In this document: positions 38,287 through 53,710 of the stretch, piece by piece
How positions within the stretch are numbered: position 1 is the first letter of the stretch
How the letters are laid out: the number at the start of each line of letters is the position of its first letter
Source of the DNA: Collinsella intestinalis DSM 13280
GTDB lineage: Bacteria > Actinomycetota > Coriobacteriia > Coriobacteriales > Coriobacteriaceae
Assembly (NCBI RefSeq): GCF_000156175.1
Contig: NZ_GG692710.1
Coordinates: forward strand, 792,678 to 856,677
Direction: 5' to 3'
DNA: 64,000 nt
Position numbers and translations under genes: made by a program
Notes under the pieces: generated by a model
The model's database searches: none
The model's input: only the letters and a program-made list of their open reading frames with translations
What the model was told of the DNA's origin: nothing

Positions 38287-39357
38287 ATGGAGCTCTTCTC
38301 CACCCGCCTTGCCCTGCGCCCCTGGGCAGACGCTGACGCCCCGGCCCTCTTCGAGCTCGCACGCGACCCGCGCGTCGGAACCGCTGCAGGCTGGCCGCCA
38401 CATACGAGCGAAGAACAGAGCCTCGACATCCTTCGTAATGTCCTACAAGGGCCCGAGCAATACGCCATTACATTGCGCGAAAGCGGCGAGCTCATCGGCG
38501 CAATCGGTCTTTTAACAGGCGATGCCTGCGATTATCTCGAGGCGGACGATGAGTATTCCGTCGGCTATTGGATCGGTGTGCCCTATTGGGGTCAAGGCTT
38601 TGCCGCCGAGGCCCTTCAGCGCCTCATCGACCACGCTCGCGATTCCCTGGGCGCTCGGGCCATCTACGCGGACCACTTCCTCGAGAACACCCAGTCACAC
38701 CGCGTCATGGAGAAGTGCGGCCTTTCGCCTGTCCGCACGCAAACCACTGGCGTCCTTTATCCGGCAGGCAAGCGTGACGTGCTCATCATGCGGCGCCTCC
38801 TTGTTCCGCACATCGAAAGGAATGACATGAACCACCCCATGAAACAACTCCCCGAGCGCGCCATTGACGAACAGGAAGCCCGCGACATCCTCCGTATGGG
38901 CGAATACTGCGTCGTCGCCACCGTCGATGAAGACGGTCATCCTTACGCCACGCCTCTCTCCTACGTCCTCGACGGCGACTCCCTTCTTATCCATACCGGT
39001 ATCGCCGGCGGTCAGAAAACGGACAATTGGACGCGCGACCCACGCGTGTGCGTGACCGTGGCCATGGATATGGAGCCCGTCTATGTGAAGGAAAACGGCG
39101 AGCCGGGGTTCTTCGCCACGCGATATGCCAGCGTCATCGCAACCGGCACGGTTCGCCGCGTCGTTGAACCAGCCTGCGCGCGCCGCGCGCTCGCCCAGCT
39201 CTGCCTCAAATACTGCCCCGAGCATCGAGACAAGATCGGAGATGCCATCGAATGGGAGCTGCCCGCGACCGCCGTCTGGGCTATCGACCTCGAGCATATC
39301 TCCGGCAAGGCGGGACGGCGCATCCCGAACGGCAAAGGCGCGGTAAGCCCGCACTAG
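38287..39357 (+). CDS. GNAT acetyltransferase fused to a pyridoxamine-phosphate-oxidase-like flavin domain
   Basis: A 356-aa two-domain protein. Residues 1 to about 178 form a RimJ/RimL-type GNAT domain (STRLALRPWADADAPALFELA; WIGVPYWGQGFAAEALQRLI is the acetyl-CoA loop region). From about 181 comes a split-barrel domain (EARDILRMGEYCVVATVDED, GHPYATPLSYV) of the pyridoxamine 5'-phosphate oxidase-like family, often FMN-binding and sometimes linked to nitroimidazole or antibiotic resistance. Substrates unknown. An internal ATG at 38827, preceded by GAAAGGAATGAC, could start the second domain alone. The main start at 38287 follows AAAGG. Confidence 0.88.
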   Translation: MELFSTRLALRPWADADAPALFELARDPRVGTAAGWPPHTSEEQSLDILRNVLQGPEQYAITLRESGELIGAIGLLTGDACDYLEADDEYSVGYWIGVPYWGQGFAAEALQRLIDHARDSLGARAIYADHFLENTQSHRVMEKCGLSPVRTQTTGVLYPAGKRDVLIMRRLLVPHIERNDMNHPMKQLPERAIDEQEARDILRMGEYCVVATVDEDGHPYATPLSYVLDGDSLLIHTGIAGGQKTDNWTRDPRVCVTVAMDMEPVYVKENGEPGFFATRYASVIATGTVRRVVEPACARRALAQLCLKYCPEHRDKIGDAIEWELPATAVWAIDLEHISGKAGRRIPNGKGAVSPH

Positions 39358-39507
39358 CCACGATGTCCACTCCGCCCCGGACCCTTATCAACGATCGCCC
39401 CACAGATCGACGATTGCTTTCATGGCGATAGAGTCGTCGCGCATTCACGACGCAGACTTTGGGGTATAGACTACCCGTTCAGTAGTATTTCAACGAAAGG
39501 AAACCGC

Positions 39508-39756
39508 ATGAACGCCAATCATGAACTCGCCCTGTATTATCGCCCGACCTGCCCCTTCTCCATCAAGGTGCTCGACTTCATTGACCGCAAGAGCGTGACG
39601 ATTCCCTTAATCGATATCTCTCAAGATCGCGATGCGGCAGCCACCCTGATTGAAGTCGGCGGCAAACAGCAGGTGCCCTGCCTGTTCATCGACGGCAAGC
39701 CGCTTTATGAATCCAGCGACATCATCTCCTGGATCGATGAGCATCTTTGCCGATAG
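39508..39756 (+). CDS. Glutaredoxin-like small redox protein
   Basis: An 82-aa thioredoxin-fold protein with active site Cys15-Pro-Phe-Ser18 (monothiol type), cis-proline segment QVPCLFIDGKPLYES and a C-terminal helix. It resembles glutaredoxins and the N-terminal domain of glutathione transferases. Coriobacteria are not known glutathione producers, so the partner thiol is unclear. The start follows GAAAGGAAACCGC. It is a monocistronic gene with a bidirectional hairpin downstream. Confidence 0.87.
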   Translation: MNANHELALYYRPTCPFSIKVLDFIDRKSVTIPLIDISQDRDAAATLIEVGGKQQVPCLFIDGKPLYESSDIISWIDEHLCR

Positions 39757-39879
39757 CTCAGATACGATACGCTGACGCAGACAGGCACCGACGCGCCTTT
39801 CCACCCGACGGCATGAGCCCGCAGCTCATCTATGCGAGATGAGCATTCAGAGCCCCTCAAGCAATGCGCCCTAAACCAC

Positions 39880-39905
39880 AAGGCCCTCTCTTACGAGAGG
39901 GCCTT
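39880..39905. terminator. Bidirectional hairpin between the glutaredoxin and CDF genes
   Basis: Perfect 11-bp stem (AAGGCCCTCTC with GAGAGGGCCTT), TTAC loop, between two convergent genes. Short T-rich stretches follow on the minus strand only. It probably ends both transcripts. Confidence 0.7.
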
Positions 39906-40023
39906 GCTGTATCAGGTGTTCACGGGACGCGATCGATCGCGCTCCTAGTCCGTCGACACAGCTGCATAGGTGTTGTAATTCGTCGCGGGCTGCATGGGCG
40001 CCATCATGATGCGCCGCATTCTC

Positions 40024-41175
40024 TTACTGCTCGGCGCTCACATAGTCTTCGTCGACGGTGATTTTTGGAACCGCTTCGGGATACTCCTCAACGACCATGT
40101 CGCCGAGCTTTCGTTTGAACTCAGACGGGCTCAATGCACACTCAACCGGATGCAGGCAGTCGAAAATCACATTCGTGTGAGTCGGGCCGGGAACGCATCT
40201 CAGATCATGGATACTCGCCTCGCCATCGATACTCTTCGCCATGGCGTCGATCTTATTACGCATATCAACGACATGTGGGTCGTTCGTAACGATCGGGTCG
40301 TAGTGCAGCGTGACGATGAGGCCGTCATCGTCTTTAAATGCCTGCTCGATGTTATCCAGCGTGTCGTGGCTCTCCATGGGATCGGTCTCGGCGGCCATTT
40401 CCACATGGGCGCTCGCAAACTGCCGACCCGGGCCATAGTCGTGAACCATGAGGTCATGAGTGCCCAAGACACCTGGATAGGACATGATCTTCGAGCGGAT
40501 GTGGGCAACGAGCTCGGGATCGGGAGCCTGCCCGAGAAGCGGGTTGACCGTGTCGCGAATGAGCTCGATGCCGCTCCAACCGATATACAGGCCGACCGCG
40601 AGTCCGACCCACGCATCGAGCTCGATGCCCGCCACATAAGCGATGATGGCACACGCAAGCACTGCGCCTGTGGCGATAACGTCGTTCTTGGAATCCTGGG
40701 CCGTGGCAAGAAGCGTCTCGGATTTTATGCGCTCGCCGAGCACGCGGTTGAGATGCGCCATCCAAAGCTTAACCGCCATGGACCCCGCGAGGACCACCAC
40801 CAAAGCGAGAGAGAACTCGACTGGACTTGGATTCAACACCTTGTCGATTGAAGATTTGACGAGCTCGACACCGATCATGAGGACGAGCACGGCAACGACG
40901 AGACCGGATAGGTATTCAAAGCGACCATGGCCGTAGGGATGCTCGGGGTCAGCCGGCTTGCTGGCGAGCTTGAATCCGAGAACGCTCACGATGTTGGAAC
41001 TCGCGTCGCTCAGATTGTTGAGCGCGTCGGCAACGATCGAGACCGACCCTGACAGGATGCCAACCAGGGCCTTTGCGATGCAGAGCAGCACATTCAACGA
41101 GATACAGACAACCCCCGCCAAGGCGCCGACCCTACCACGGTCGCCTTCGGATCTGGCGATAATCCATTCGATCAA
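40024..41175 (-). CDS. Cation diffusion facilitator, probable Mn2+ exporter
   Basis: A 383-aa CDF exporter with six membrane segments and a cytoplasmic metal-binding domain. The transport site is Asn53-x3-Asp57 (ALNNLSDAS) in segment 2 and Asp161-x3-Asp165 (AQDSKNDV) in segment 5. This N-D-D-D pattern is that of Mn-selective MntE/MneP-type proteins rather than zinc exporters, which have His there. HPYGHGRFEY is the family motif between segments 2 and 3. The start is a TTG at 41175 after GAAGGAAGGGG. A 21-bp inverted repeat lies 35 nt upstream. No metal-sensing riboswitch is recognisable. Confidence 0.87.
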   Translation of the reverse strand: MIEWIIARSEGDRGRVGALAGVVCISLNVLLCIAKALVGILSGSVSIVADALNNLSDASSNIVSVLGFKLASKPADPEHPYGHGRFEYLSGLVVAVLVLMIGVELVKSSIDKVLNPSPVEFSLALVVVLAGSMAVKLWMAHLNRVLGERIKSETLLATAQDSKNDVIATGAVLACAIIAYVAGIELDAWVGLAVGLYIGWSGIELIRDTVNPLLGQAPDPELVAHIRSKIMSYPGVLGTHDLMVHDYGPGRQFASAHVEMAAETDPMESHDTLDNIEQAFKDDDGLIVTLHYDPIVTNDPHVVDMRNKIDAMAKSIDGEASIHDLRCVPGPTHTNVIFDCLHPVECALSPSEFKRKLGDMVVEEYPEAVPKITVDEDYVSAEQ

Positions 41176-41209
41176 AGGTACCCCTTCCTTCGATAAGAGA
41201 AACTACGGC

Positions 41210-41279
41210 AAAACGTTCGCCAGAGGCGAGGCCTGTGAGCACATATCCGCCAGGAACACTCGCCTCTGGCGAATGTTTT
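41210..41279. repeat. Inverted repeat with 21-nt arms upstream of the CDF gene
   Basis: Arms 41210-41230 and 41259-41279 pair with one mismatch (left arm begins AAAACGTTCGCCAGAGGCG) around a 28-nt loop. On the minus strand it ends 34 nt before the CDF start. It may be a regulatory hairpin or a mobile palindromic element. Confidence 0.7.
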
Positions 41280-41318
41280 GAGTCATATCCACAGCATTAG
41301 GCATTCTGTGGCAATGGC

Positions 41319-41351
41319 AAATGGCCGCCACCCCATGGGCAGCGGCCATTT
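41319..41351 (-). terminator. Terminator-like hairpin after rpsJ
   Basis: Minus-strand AAATGGCCGC...GCGGCCATTT (10-bp stem) with an inner CCC-ATG-GGG, 40 nt after the rpsJ stop. The stem ends in ATTT, but no long U-tract follows. Confidence 0.6.
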
Positions 41352-41390
41352 CAAAAGCGCGAAACGCGATTCAAGCGGTAAGACTAGACC

Positions 41391-41699
41391 TTAGAGCTTG
41401 ATCTCGATGTCGACGCCGGCAGGCAGGTCGAGACGCATGAGGGAATCGACGGTGCCGGGCGTGGGATCGAGGATGTCGATCAGACGCTTGTGGGTGCGCA
41501 TCTCGAACTGCTCACGAGAGTCCTTGTTCACGTGAGGAGAGCGGATGACGGTGTACAGGTTGCGCTCGGTCGGCAGCGGAATGGGGCCGGAGACGCGGGC
41601 ACCGGTCTTCTGAGCGGTGTCGACGATGAGCTTGGCGGACTGATCCACGACCTCGTGATCATAGCCCTTCAGGCGAATCCTGATCTTCTGGCTGGACAA
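41391..41699 (-). CDS. rpsJ: 30S ribosomal protein S10
   Basis: S10/NusE (102 aa), also part of transcription antitermination complexes. The start is a TTG at 41699 with GGAGG 5 nt upstream, giving [20 protein letters not shown] after the initiator. Another TTG lies five codons earlier. The conserved [20 protein letters not shown] is present. It normally starts the S10 operon; here it ends the str unit directly after fusA, with no tuf in between. Confidence 0.96.
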   Translation of the reverse strand: MSSQKIRIRLKGYDHEVVDQSAKLIVDTAQKTGARVSGPIPLPTERNLYTVIRSPHVNKDSREQFEMRTHKRLIDILDPTPGTVDSLMRLDLPAGVDIEIKL

Positions 41700-41765
41700 C
41701 TTAACCTCCAACAATGGATAGCGAGGGCAGCCTCGCGGTGTGTTTACAAGTACAGGCGACAGACC

Positions 41766-43871
41766 TTAGTTGGTGCCGTTCTTGGCCATGACCTCGTCCA
41801 CGATGGACTTGGGAGCCGGCTCGTAGGAGTCGAACTGCATGGTGTAGGTAGCACGGCCCTGGGTCTGGGAGCGAAGGTCGGTAGCGTAACCGAACATCTC
41901 GCCCAGCGGCACCTTGGCACGGATGAGCTTGCTGTTCCTGCGATCCTCCATGCCCTCGATCTTGCCGCGGCGACCGGAGAGGTTGCCCATAACGTCGCCC
42001 ATGTACTGCTCGGGGGTCTCGACCTCGACAGCCATGATCGGCTCGAGCAGCTGCGGATCGGACTTCTTGAGGGCGTCCTTGATAGCCATGGAACCGGCGA
42101 TCTTGAAGGCGGCCTCGGAGGAGTCGACCTCGTGGTAAGAACCGTCGAACAGGGTGACCTTAACGTCGAGGACCGGGAAGCCGGCGATAACACCGGTGTT
42201 CAGGGCCTCTTGGATGCCCTTATCGATGGACGGGATGTACTCCTTGGGCACGACGCCGCCGACGATAGCGTTGACGAACTCGTAGCCGAAGCCCTCCTCC
42301 ATCTTCTCGAGCTTGATGACGGCGTGGCCGTACTGACCGCGACCGCCGGACTGACGGACGAACTTGCCCTCAGCCTTCTCGACGTCGTGACCAGCGGTCT
42401 CGCGGTAGGCAACCTGGGGCTTACCAACGTTAGCGTCAACCTTGAACTCGCGGAGCAGACGGTCGACGATGATCTCGAGGTGCAGCTCGCCCATGCCGGC
42501 GATGATGGTCTGGCCGGTCTCGTGGTTGGTGGACACCGTGAAGGTCGGGTCCTCCTCGGCGAGCTTGGTCAGAGCCAGGGACATCTTGTCCTGCTCGGCC
42601 TTGGTCTTGGGCTCAATGGCAACGTCGATAACGGGCTTAGCGAACTCGATCTTCTCGAGGACGATCTCCTTGCCCTCGGAGCACAGGGTGTCACCGGTGG
42701 TGGAGTTCTTGAAGCCGACGCAAGCGACGATGTCGCCGGCACAGGCGTCGTCACGATCGATACGCTCGGCGGCGTTCATCTCGAGGATGCGGCCGAGACG
42801 CTCGCGCTGGCCGTTGGAAGCGTTGACCACGTAGGAGCCGGACTCGGCGCGGCCGGAGTAAACGCGAACATAGGTGAGCTTACCGACGAACGGGTCGGTC
42901 ATGATCTTGAAGACCAGGCCGGAGAAGGGCTCGTCGAAGGAAGGATGACGCTCGATCTCCTCGCCGGTGTCCGGATCGGTACCGGTGACGGCCTCGACGT
43001 CGATCGGGCTGGGCAGGTAGTCGACGACAGCGTCGAGCAGCTCCTGAACGCCCTTGTTCTTGTAGGCGGAGCCCACGAAGACGAGGTTGAGCTCGTTGGC
43101 CAGAACGCCCTTGCGCAGAGCAGCCTTGAGCTCCTCGACGGTGAAGTCCTCCTCCATGAGGATCTTCTCCATGAGCTCGTCGTCAAAGCTGGCAGCAGCG
43201 TCGAGGAGCTCCTCGCGCTTGGTGGCAGCGATGTCAGCGAACTCAGCCGGGATCTCGTCCATCGGCTCGGGGTAGGTCATGCCCTTCGCGTCGGCCTTGA
43301 AGTCCCATGCAGTCATGGTGACCAGGTCGATGACGCCCCAGAAGTTGTCCTCGGCGCCCATCGGGACCTGAGCAGCCACGGCGTTAGCGTCGAGACGATC
43401 CTTCATGGTCTCGATAGCGTTGAAGAAGTCAGCGCCCACGCGGTCATACTTGTTGATGAAGGCGATGCGGGGGACGTTGAAGGTAGAAGCCTGACGCCAA
43501 ACGGTCTCAGACTGGGGCTGAACGCCGGCAACGGCGTCGAAGACGGCGACAGCGCCATCGAGGACGCGCAGGCAGCGCTCGACCTCGGCGGTGAAGTCAA
43601 CGTGGCCCGGGGTGTCGATGATCTGGATGCGGTAGTCCTTACCGTCCTTGTTCCAGAAGCACGTGGTAGCAGCGGAGGTAATGGTTACGCCGCGCTCCTG
43701 CTCCTGAACCATCCAGTCCATGGTGGCAGCACCCTCATGGACCTCACCGATCTTGTGGGTCTTACCGGTGTAGTAAAGAATACGCTCGGTCGTGGTGGTC
43801 TTACCAGCATCGATGTGAGCCATGATGCCGATGTTACGGGTATCGGAAAGCTTGTACTTGGGCTTAGCCAT
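41766..43871 (-). CDS. fusA: Elongation factor G
   Basis: Translocation GTPase (701 aa). The G1 motif AHIDAGKTT is at 18-26, G2/G3 regions include [15 protein letters not shown] and DTPGHVDF, and domains II-V follow at normal length. The gene lies in the usual rpsL-rpsG-fusA order, but tuf does not follow. Confidence 0.98.
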   Translation of the reverse strand: MAKPKYKLSDTRNIGIMAHIDAGKTTTTERILYYTGKTHKIGEVHEGAATMDWMVQEQERGVTITSAATTCFWNKDGKDYRIQIIDTPGHVDFTAEVERCLRVLDGAVAVFDAVAGVQPQSETVWRQASTFNVPRIAFINKYDRVGADFFNAIETMKDRLDANAVAAQVPMGAEDNFWGVIDLVTMTAWDFKADAKGMTYPEPMDEIPAEFADIAATKREELLDAAASFDDELMEKILMEEDFTVEELKAALRKGVLANELNLVFVGSAYKNKGVQELLDAVVDYLPSPIDVEAVTGTDPDTGEEIERHPSFDEPFSGLVFKIMTDPFVGKLTYVRVYSGRAESGSYVVNASNGQRERLGRILEMNAAERIDRDDACAGDIVACVGFKNSTTGDTLCSEGKEIVLEKIEFAKPVIDVAIEPKTKAEQDKMSLALTKLAEEDPTFTVSTNHETGQTIIAGMGELHLEIIVDRLLREFKVDANVGKPQVAYRETAGHDVEKAEGKFVRQSGGRGQYGHAVIKLEKMEEGFGYEFVNAIVGGVVPKEYIPSIDKGIQEALNTGVIAGFPVLDVKVTLFDGSYHEVDSSEAAFKIAGSMAIKDALKKSDPQLLEPIMAVEVETPEQYMGDVMGNLSGRRGKIEGMEDRRNSKLIRAKVPLGEMFGYATDLRSQTQGRATYTMQFDSYEPAPKSIVDEVMAKNGTN

Positions 43872-43892
43872 GTCTTAAGTCCCTTCCCTGAA

Positions 43893-44366
43893 TTACCAGC
43901 GGTAGTGAGAGAACGCGCGGTTGGCCTCGGCCATCTTGAAGACGTCCTCGCGCTTCTTCACGGAAGCGCCAACGCCGTTGGAGGCGTCGAGGATCTCGGC
44001 GGCCAGACGCTCGGCCATGGTCTTCTCCTTGCGGGCGCGGGAGAAGTTAACCATCCAGCGGATGCCCAGCTGGGTGGAACGACGGGCGTTGACCTCCATG
44101 GGGACCTGGTAGGTGGCGCCACCGACGCGCTTGGGCTTAACCTCGAGCGTGGGCTTGATGTTGTCCATGGCCTTCTTGAAGACGGAGAGGGCGTCCTCGC
44201 CGGTCTTCTCGGCAACCATGTCGAAGGCGGTGTAAACGATACGCTCAGCGGTGGCCTTCTTGCCGTCAAGAAGGACCTTGTTGATGAGCTGCGTCACGAG
44301 GCGGTTGTTGTAAACAGCATCAGGCTGAACCTCGCGGCGGTGATTCTTAGCTGCACGACGCGGCAT
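43893..44366 (-). CDS. rpsG: 30S ribosomal protein S7
   Basis: 16S rRNA-binding head assembly protein (157 aa). [20 protein letters not shown] and [20 protein letters not shown] are typical, and the C-terminus ends AFSHYRW. It follows rpsL by 44 nt. Confidence 0.98.
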   Translation of the reverse strand: MPRRAAKNHRREVQPDAVYNNRLVTQLINKVLLDGKKATAERIVYTAFDMVAEKTGEDALSVFKKAMDNIKPTLEVKPKRVGGATYQVPMEVNARRSTQLGIRWMVNFSRARKEKTMAERLAAEILDASNGVGASVKKREDVFKMAEANRAFSHYRW

Positions 44367-44410
44367 GTTATATCTCCTCTATCTGAATATGATCGGGTCT
44401 ACTCGCGAGA

Positions 44411-44782
44411 CTACTTCGGGCGCTTGGCACCGTAGTGGGAACGAGCCTGCTTGCGGTTGGCAACCGGGGCGCAGTCATAGCAGCCGCGGATGATGTGGTA
44501 ACGCACACCGGGCAGGTCGCGAACACGGCCGCCGCGGACGAGCACGATGGAGTGCTCCTGCAGGTTGTGACCCTCACCGGGGATATAAGCAGTGACCTCG
44601 ATGCCGTTCACGAGGCGCACACGGGCGACCTTGCGAAGAGCGGAGTTCGGCTTCTTAGGAGAGGTGGTGAACACGCGGGTGCACACACCGCGCTTCTGAG
44701 AGTTGCTCTTGAGAGCGGCGTTCTTGGACTTCTTGGGGACCGAGCGACGGCCCTGGCGAACCAGCTGGTTGATAGTAGGCAA
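44411..44782 (-). CDS. rpsL: 30S ribosomal protein S12 (with Arg88)
   Basis: Decoding-site protein (123 aa). The start is a TTG at 44782 after AAGGAG, giving the N-terminus [19 protein letters not shown]. Lys43 in [11 protein letters not shown] is normal. Position 88 in [13 protein letters not shown] is Arg (codon at 44519-44521) instead of the usual Lys. In Mycobacterium tuberculosis K88R gives streptomycin resistance. Asp89, the methylthiolation site, is present. First gene of the str unit. Confidence 0.97.
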   Translation of the reverse strand: MPTINQLVRQGRRSVPKKSKNAALKSNSQKRGVCTRVFTTSPKKPNSALRKVARVRLVNGIEVTAYIPGEGHNLQEHSIVLVRGGRVRDLPGVRYHIIRGCYDCAPVANRKQARSHYGAKRPK

Positions 44783-44875
44783 AGCGTACTCCTTCTCGAA
44801 ATATCCAGCTTCCATTCCATGTGCAACGGCATATTAAGGGGCGTCAGCATCCGCCCACAAAACACGCAGTTCGCT

Positions 44876-44904
44876 ATGATACGCGCGCGTACCTGGACGG
44901 TCAA
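44876..44904 (-). promoter_or_regulatory. Promoter of the rpsL-rpsG-fusA-rpsJ unit
   Basis: Minus-strand TTGACC (44899-44904) and TATCAT (44876-44881) with an exact 17-nt spacer, a strong sigma-A promoter. It predicts a leader of about 85 nt before the rpsL TTG. The shared motif at 44908-44932 lies directly upstream. Confidence 0.82.
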
Positions 44905-44907
44905 CAG

Positions 44908-44932
44908 ACCACGCGCCCGGGCGTTTCCTATT
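44908..44932 (-). promoter_or_regulatory. Shared r-protein-locus motif upstream of the rpsL promoter
   Basis: Second strong copy of ACCACG-N3-CCGGGCGTTTCCTATT (plus-strand reading), 4 nt upstream of the -35. It includes the palindrome CGCCCGGGCG (44914-44923). Position suggests DNA binding by a regulator, but no protein can be named. Confidence 0.5.
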
Positions 44933-45010
44933 TTGGAGCATATTCCGTAGAGTCTCCATAAACCACAAATGAGACGTCCATCGCGCTGACAGTTTTGAAC
45001 GGCTCTGCCC

Positions 45011-45094
45011 GATTGCCTATGGCAGTGTCCCGATTACCCATGGCGGTGTCCCGATTGCCTATGGCAGCTTTGAGATTGCCTATGCTTGCATGCC
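45011..45094. repeat. Four 21-bp tandem repeats between rpsL and rpoC
   Basis: Units at 45011, 45032, 45053 and 45074 each begin GATTGCCTATGG or a near match (unit 2 GATTACCCATGG, unit 4 GATTGCCTATGC). An inverted copy of GATTGCCTATGG lies at 45122-45133. The 21-bp period is two helical turns, as in arrays of protein-binding sites. The surrounding 44783-45335 gap otherwise contains the rpsL promoter and the rpoC terminator. Confidence 0.8.
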
Positions 45095-45235
45095 GTTTGA
45101 TCAATTCCTAACGGAAGATTTCCATAGGCAATCTTCGTCGATGTTGGGGGGGTGGCGATAACGTCGCCTACGACGACAATCACCACGGTACCCATACATC
45201 GACACGCGCAAATATCCCCATATATGCGCACATGC

Positions 45236-45270
45236 AAAAGCCCGCCCTCCCCTTTCGGGAAAGGCGGGCT
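45236..45270 (-). terminator. Terminator of rpoBC
   Basis: Minus-strand GC-rich hairpin (AGCCCGCC with GGCGGGCT, continued by inner pairs to a GAAA loop) followed by TTTT. It lies about 65 nt after the rpoC stop. Confidence 0.92.
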
Positions 45271-45335
45271 CTGCAATCAGGATTGCCGGCTGCAGGCGCA
45301 AGTCGCCTACGAACGCCAGGAAGCCGGGCCAGGAA

Positions 45336-49802
<4,467 letters not shown>

Positions 49803-49808
49803 AGTCAA

Positions 49809-53297
<3,489 letters not shown>

Positions 53298-53363
53298 CAG
53301 GTGTTTCCTCCTTCTTGGGAAAGGCGGTTGATCCGACGGAATCCGTGCCCCTCGCCCTGCGAT

Positions 53364-53392
53364 GTGCAATTGGGACGGGTGCAAATTACACA
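53364..53392. repeat. Dispersed CACCCGTCCC-AATTGCAC motif, copy 2 (rpoB leader)
   Basis: Plus-strand GTGCAATTGGGACGGGTG followed by CAAATTAC, an inverted copy of the motif at 33950 and 57990. It lies in the predicted untranslated leader of rpoB, 67-95 nt before the GTG. Confidence 0.6.
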
Positions 53393-53458
53393 TGCTACCG
53401 TCCTCGCACGCACATACACCGGCAATAGGCATAGCTCCGCCAGGTAATGCAATCTACT

Positions 53459-53486
53459 AGTTTATCAGGTCAATTTCGTTCGGCAA
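53459..53486 (-). promoter_or_regulatory. Putative rpoB promoter
   Basis: Minus-strand TTGCCG (53481-53486), 16 nt, then TAAACT (53459-53464). It would give a leader of about 150 nt. A promoter is expected because rpoBC is separated from rplJL by two genes, each with its own terminator. The rest of 53298-53710 holds the dispersed motif and the terminator of the upstream gene. Confidence 0.5.
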
Positions 53487-53631
53487 TAAAAGTCTTGACT
53501 ATGGATTCTTTTTGGGTTAAAGAAAATCTTTTCGACAACTCTGCAGGTAGATGAGCCAAATCGAACACCTGTTCATGTGTTTTGAGTGAACGGGCTTTGC
53601 ATGGCACCGCCGAACGGACGAACGGCGCACG

Positions 53632-53662
53632 AAAAAGGCCCCACGGTCGAAACCGTGGGGCC
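53632..53662 (-). terminator. Terminator of the LPXTG surface protein gene
   Basis: Perfect 11-bp stem (GGCCCCACGGT with ACCGTGGGGCC), UUCG loop on the coding strand, followed by TTTTT. Confidence 0.95.
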
Positions 53663-53710
53663 GGGATGGCTCAACGTGATGGCGCTCGGCCCCTGGGCTC
53701 GATGCGCGTC

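Noticed and set aside
41176..41390. A manganese riboswitch (yybP-ykoY type) before the CDF gene
   Set aside because: The hairpin is a simple long inverted repeat and lacks the conserved loops of that riboswitch.
41715..41765. A degraded tuf gene between fusA and rpsJ
   Set aside because: Only about 66 nt separate rpsJ from fusA and they show no EF-Tu similarity; tuf must lie elsewhere.
45011..45133. Tandem 21-bp repeats considered as a CRISPR array
   Set aside because: Units are contiguous without spacers, and no cas genes are present.
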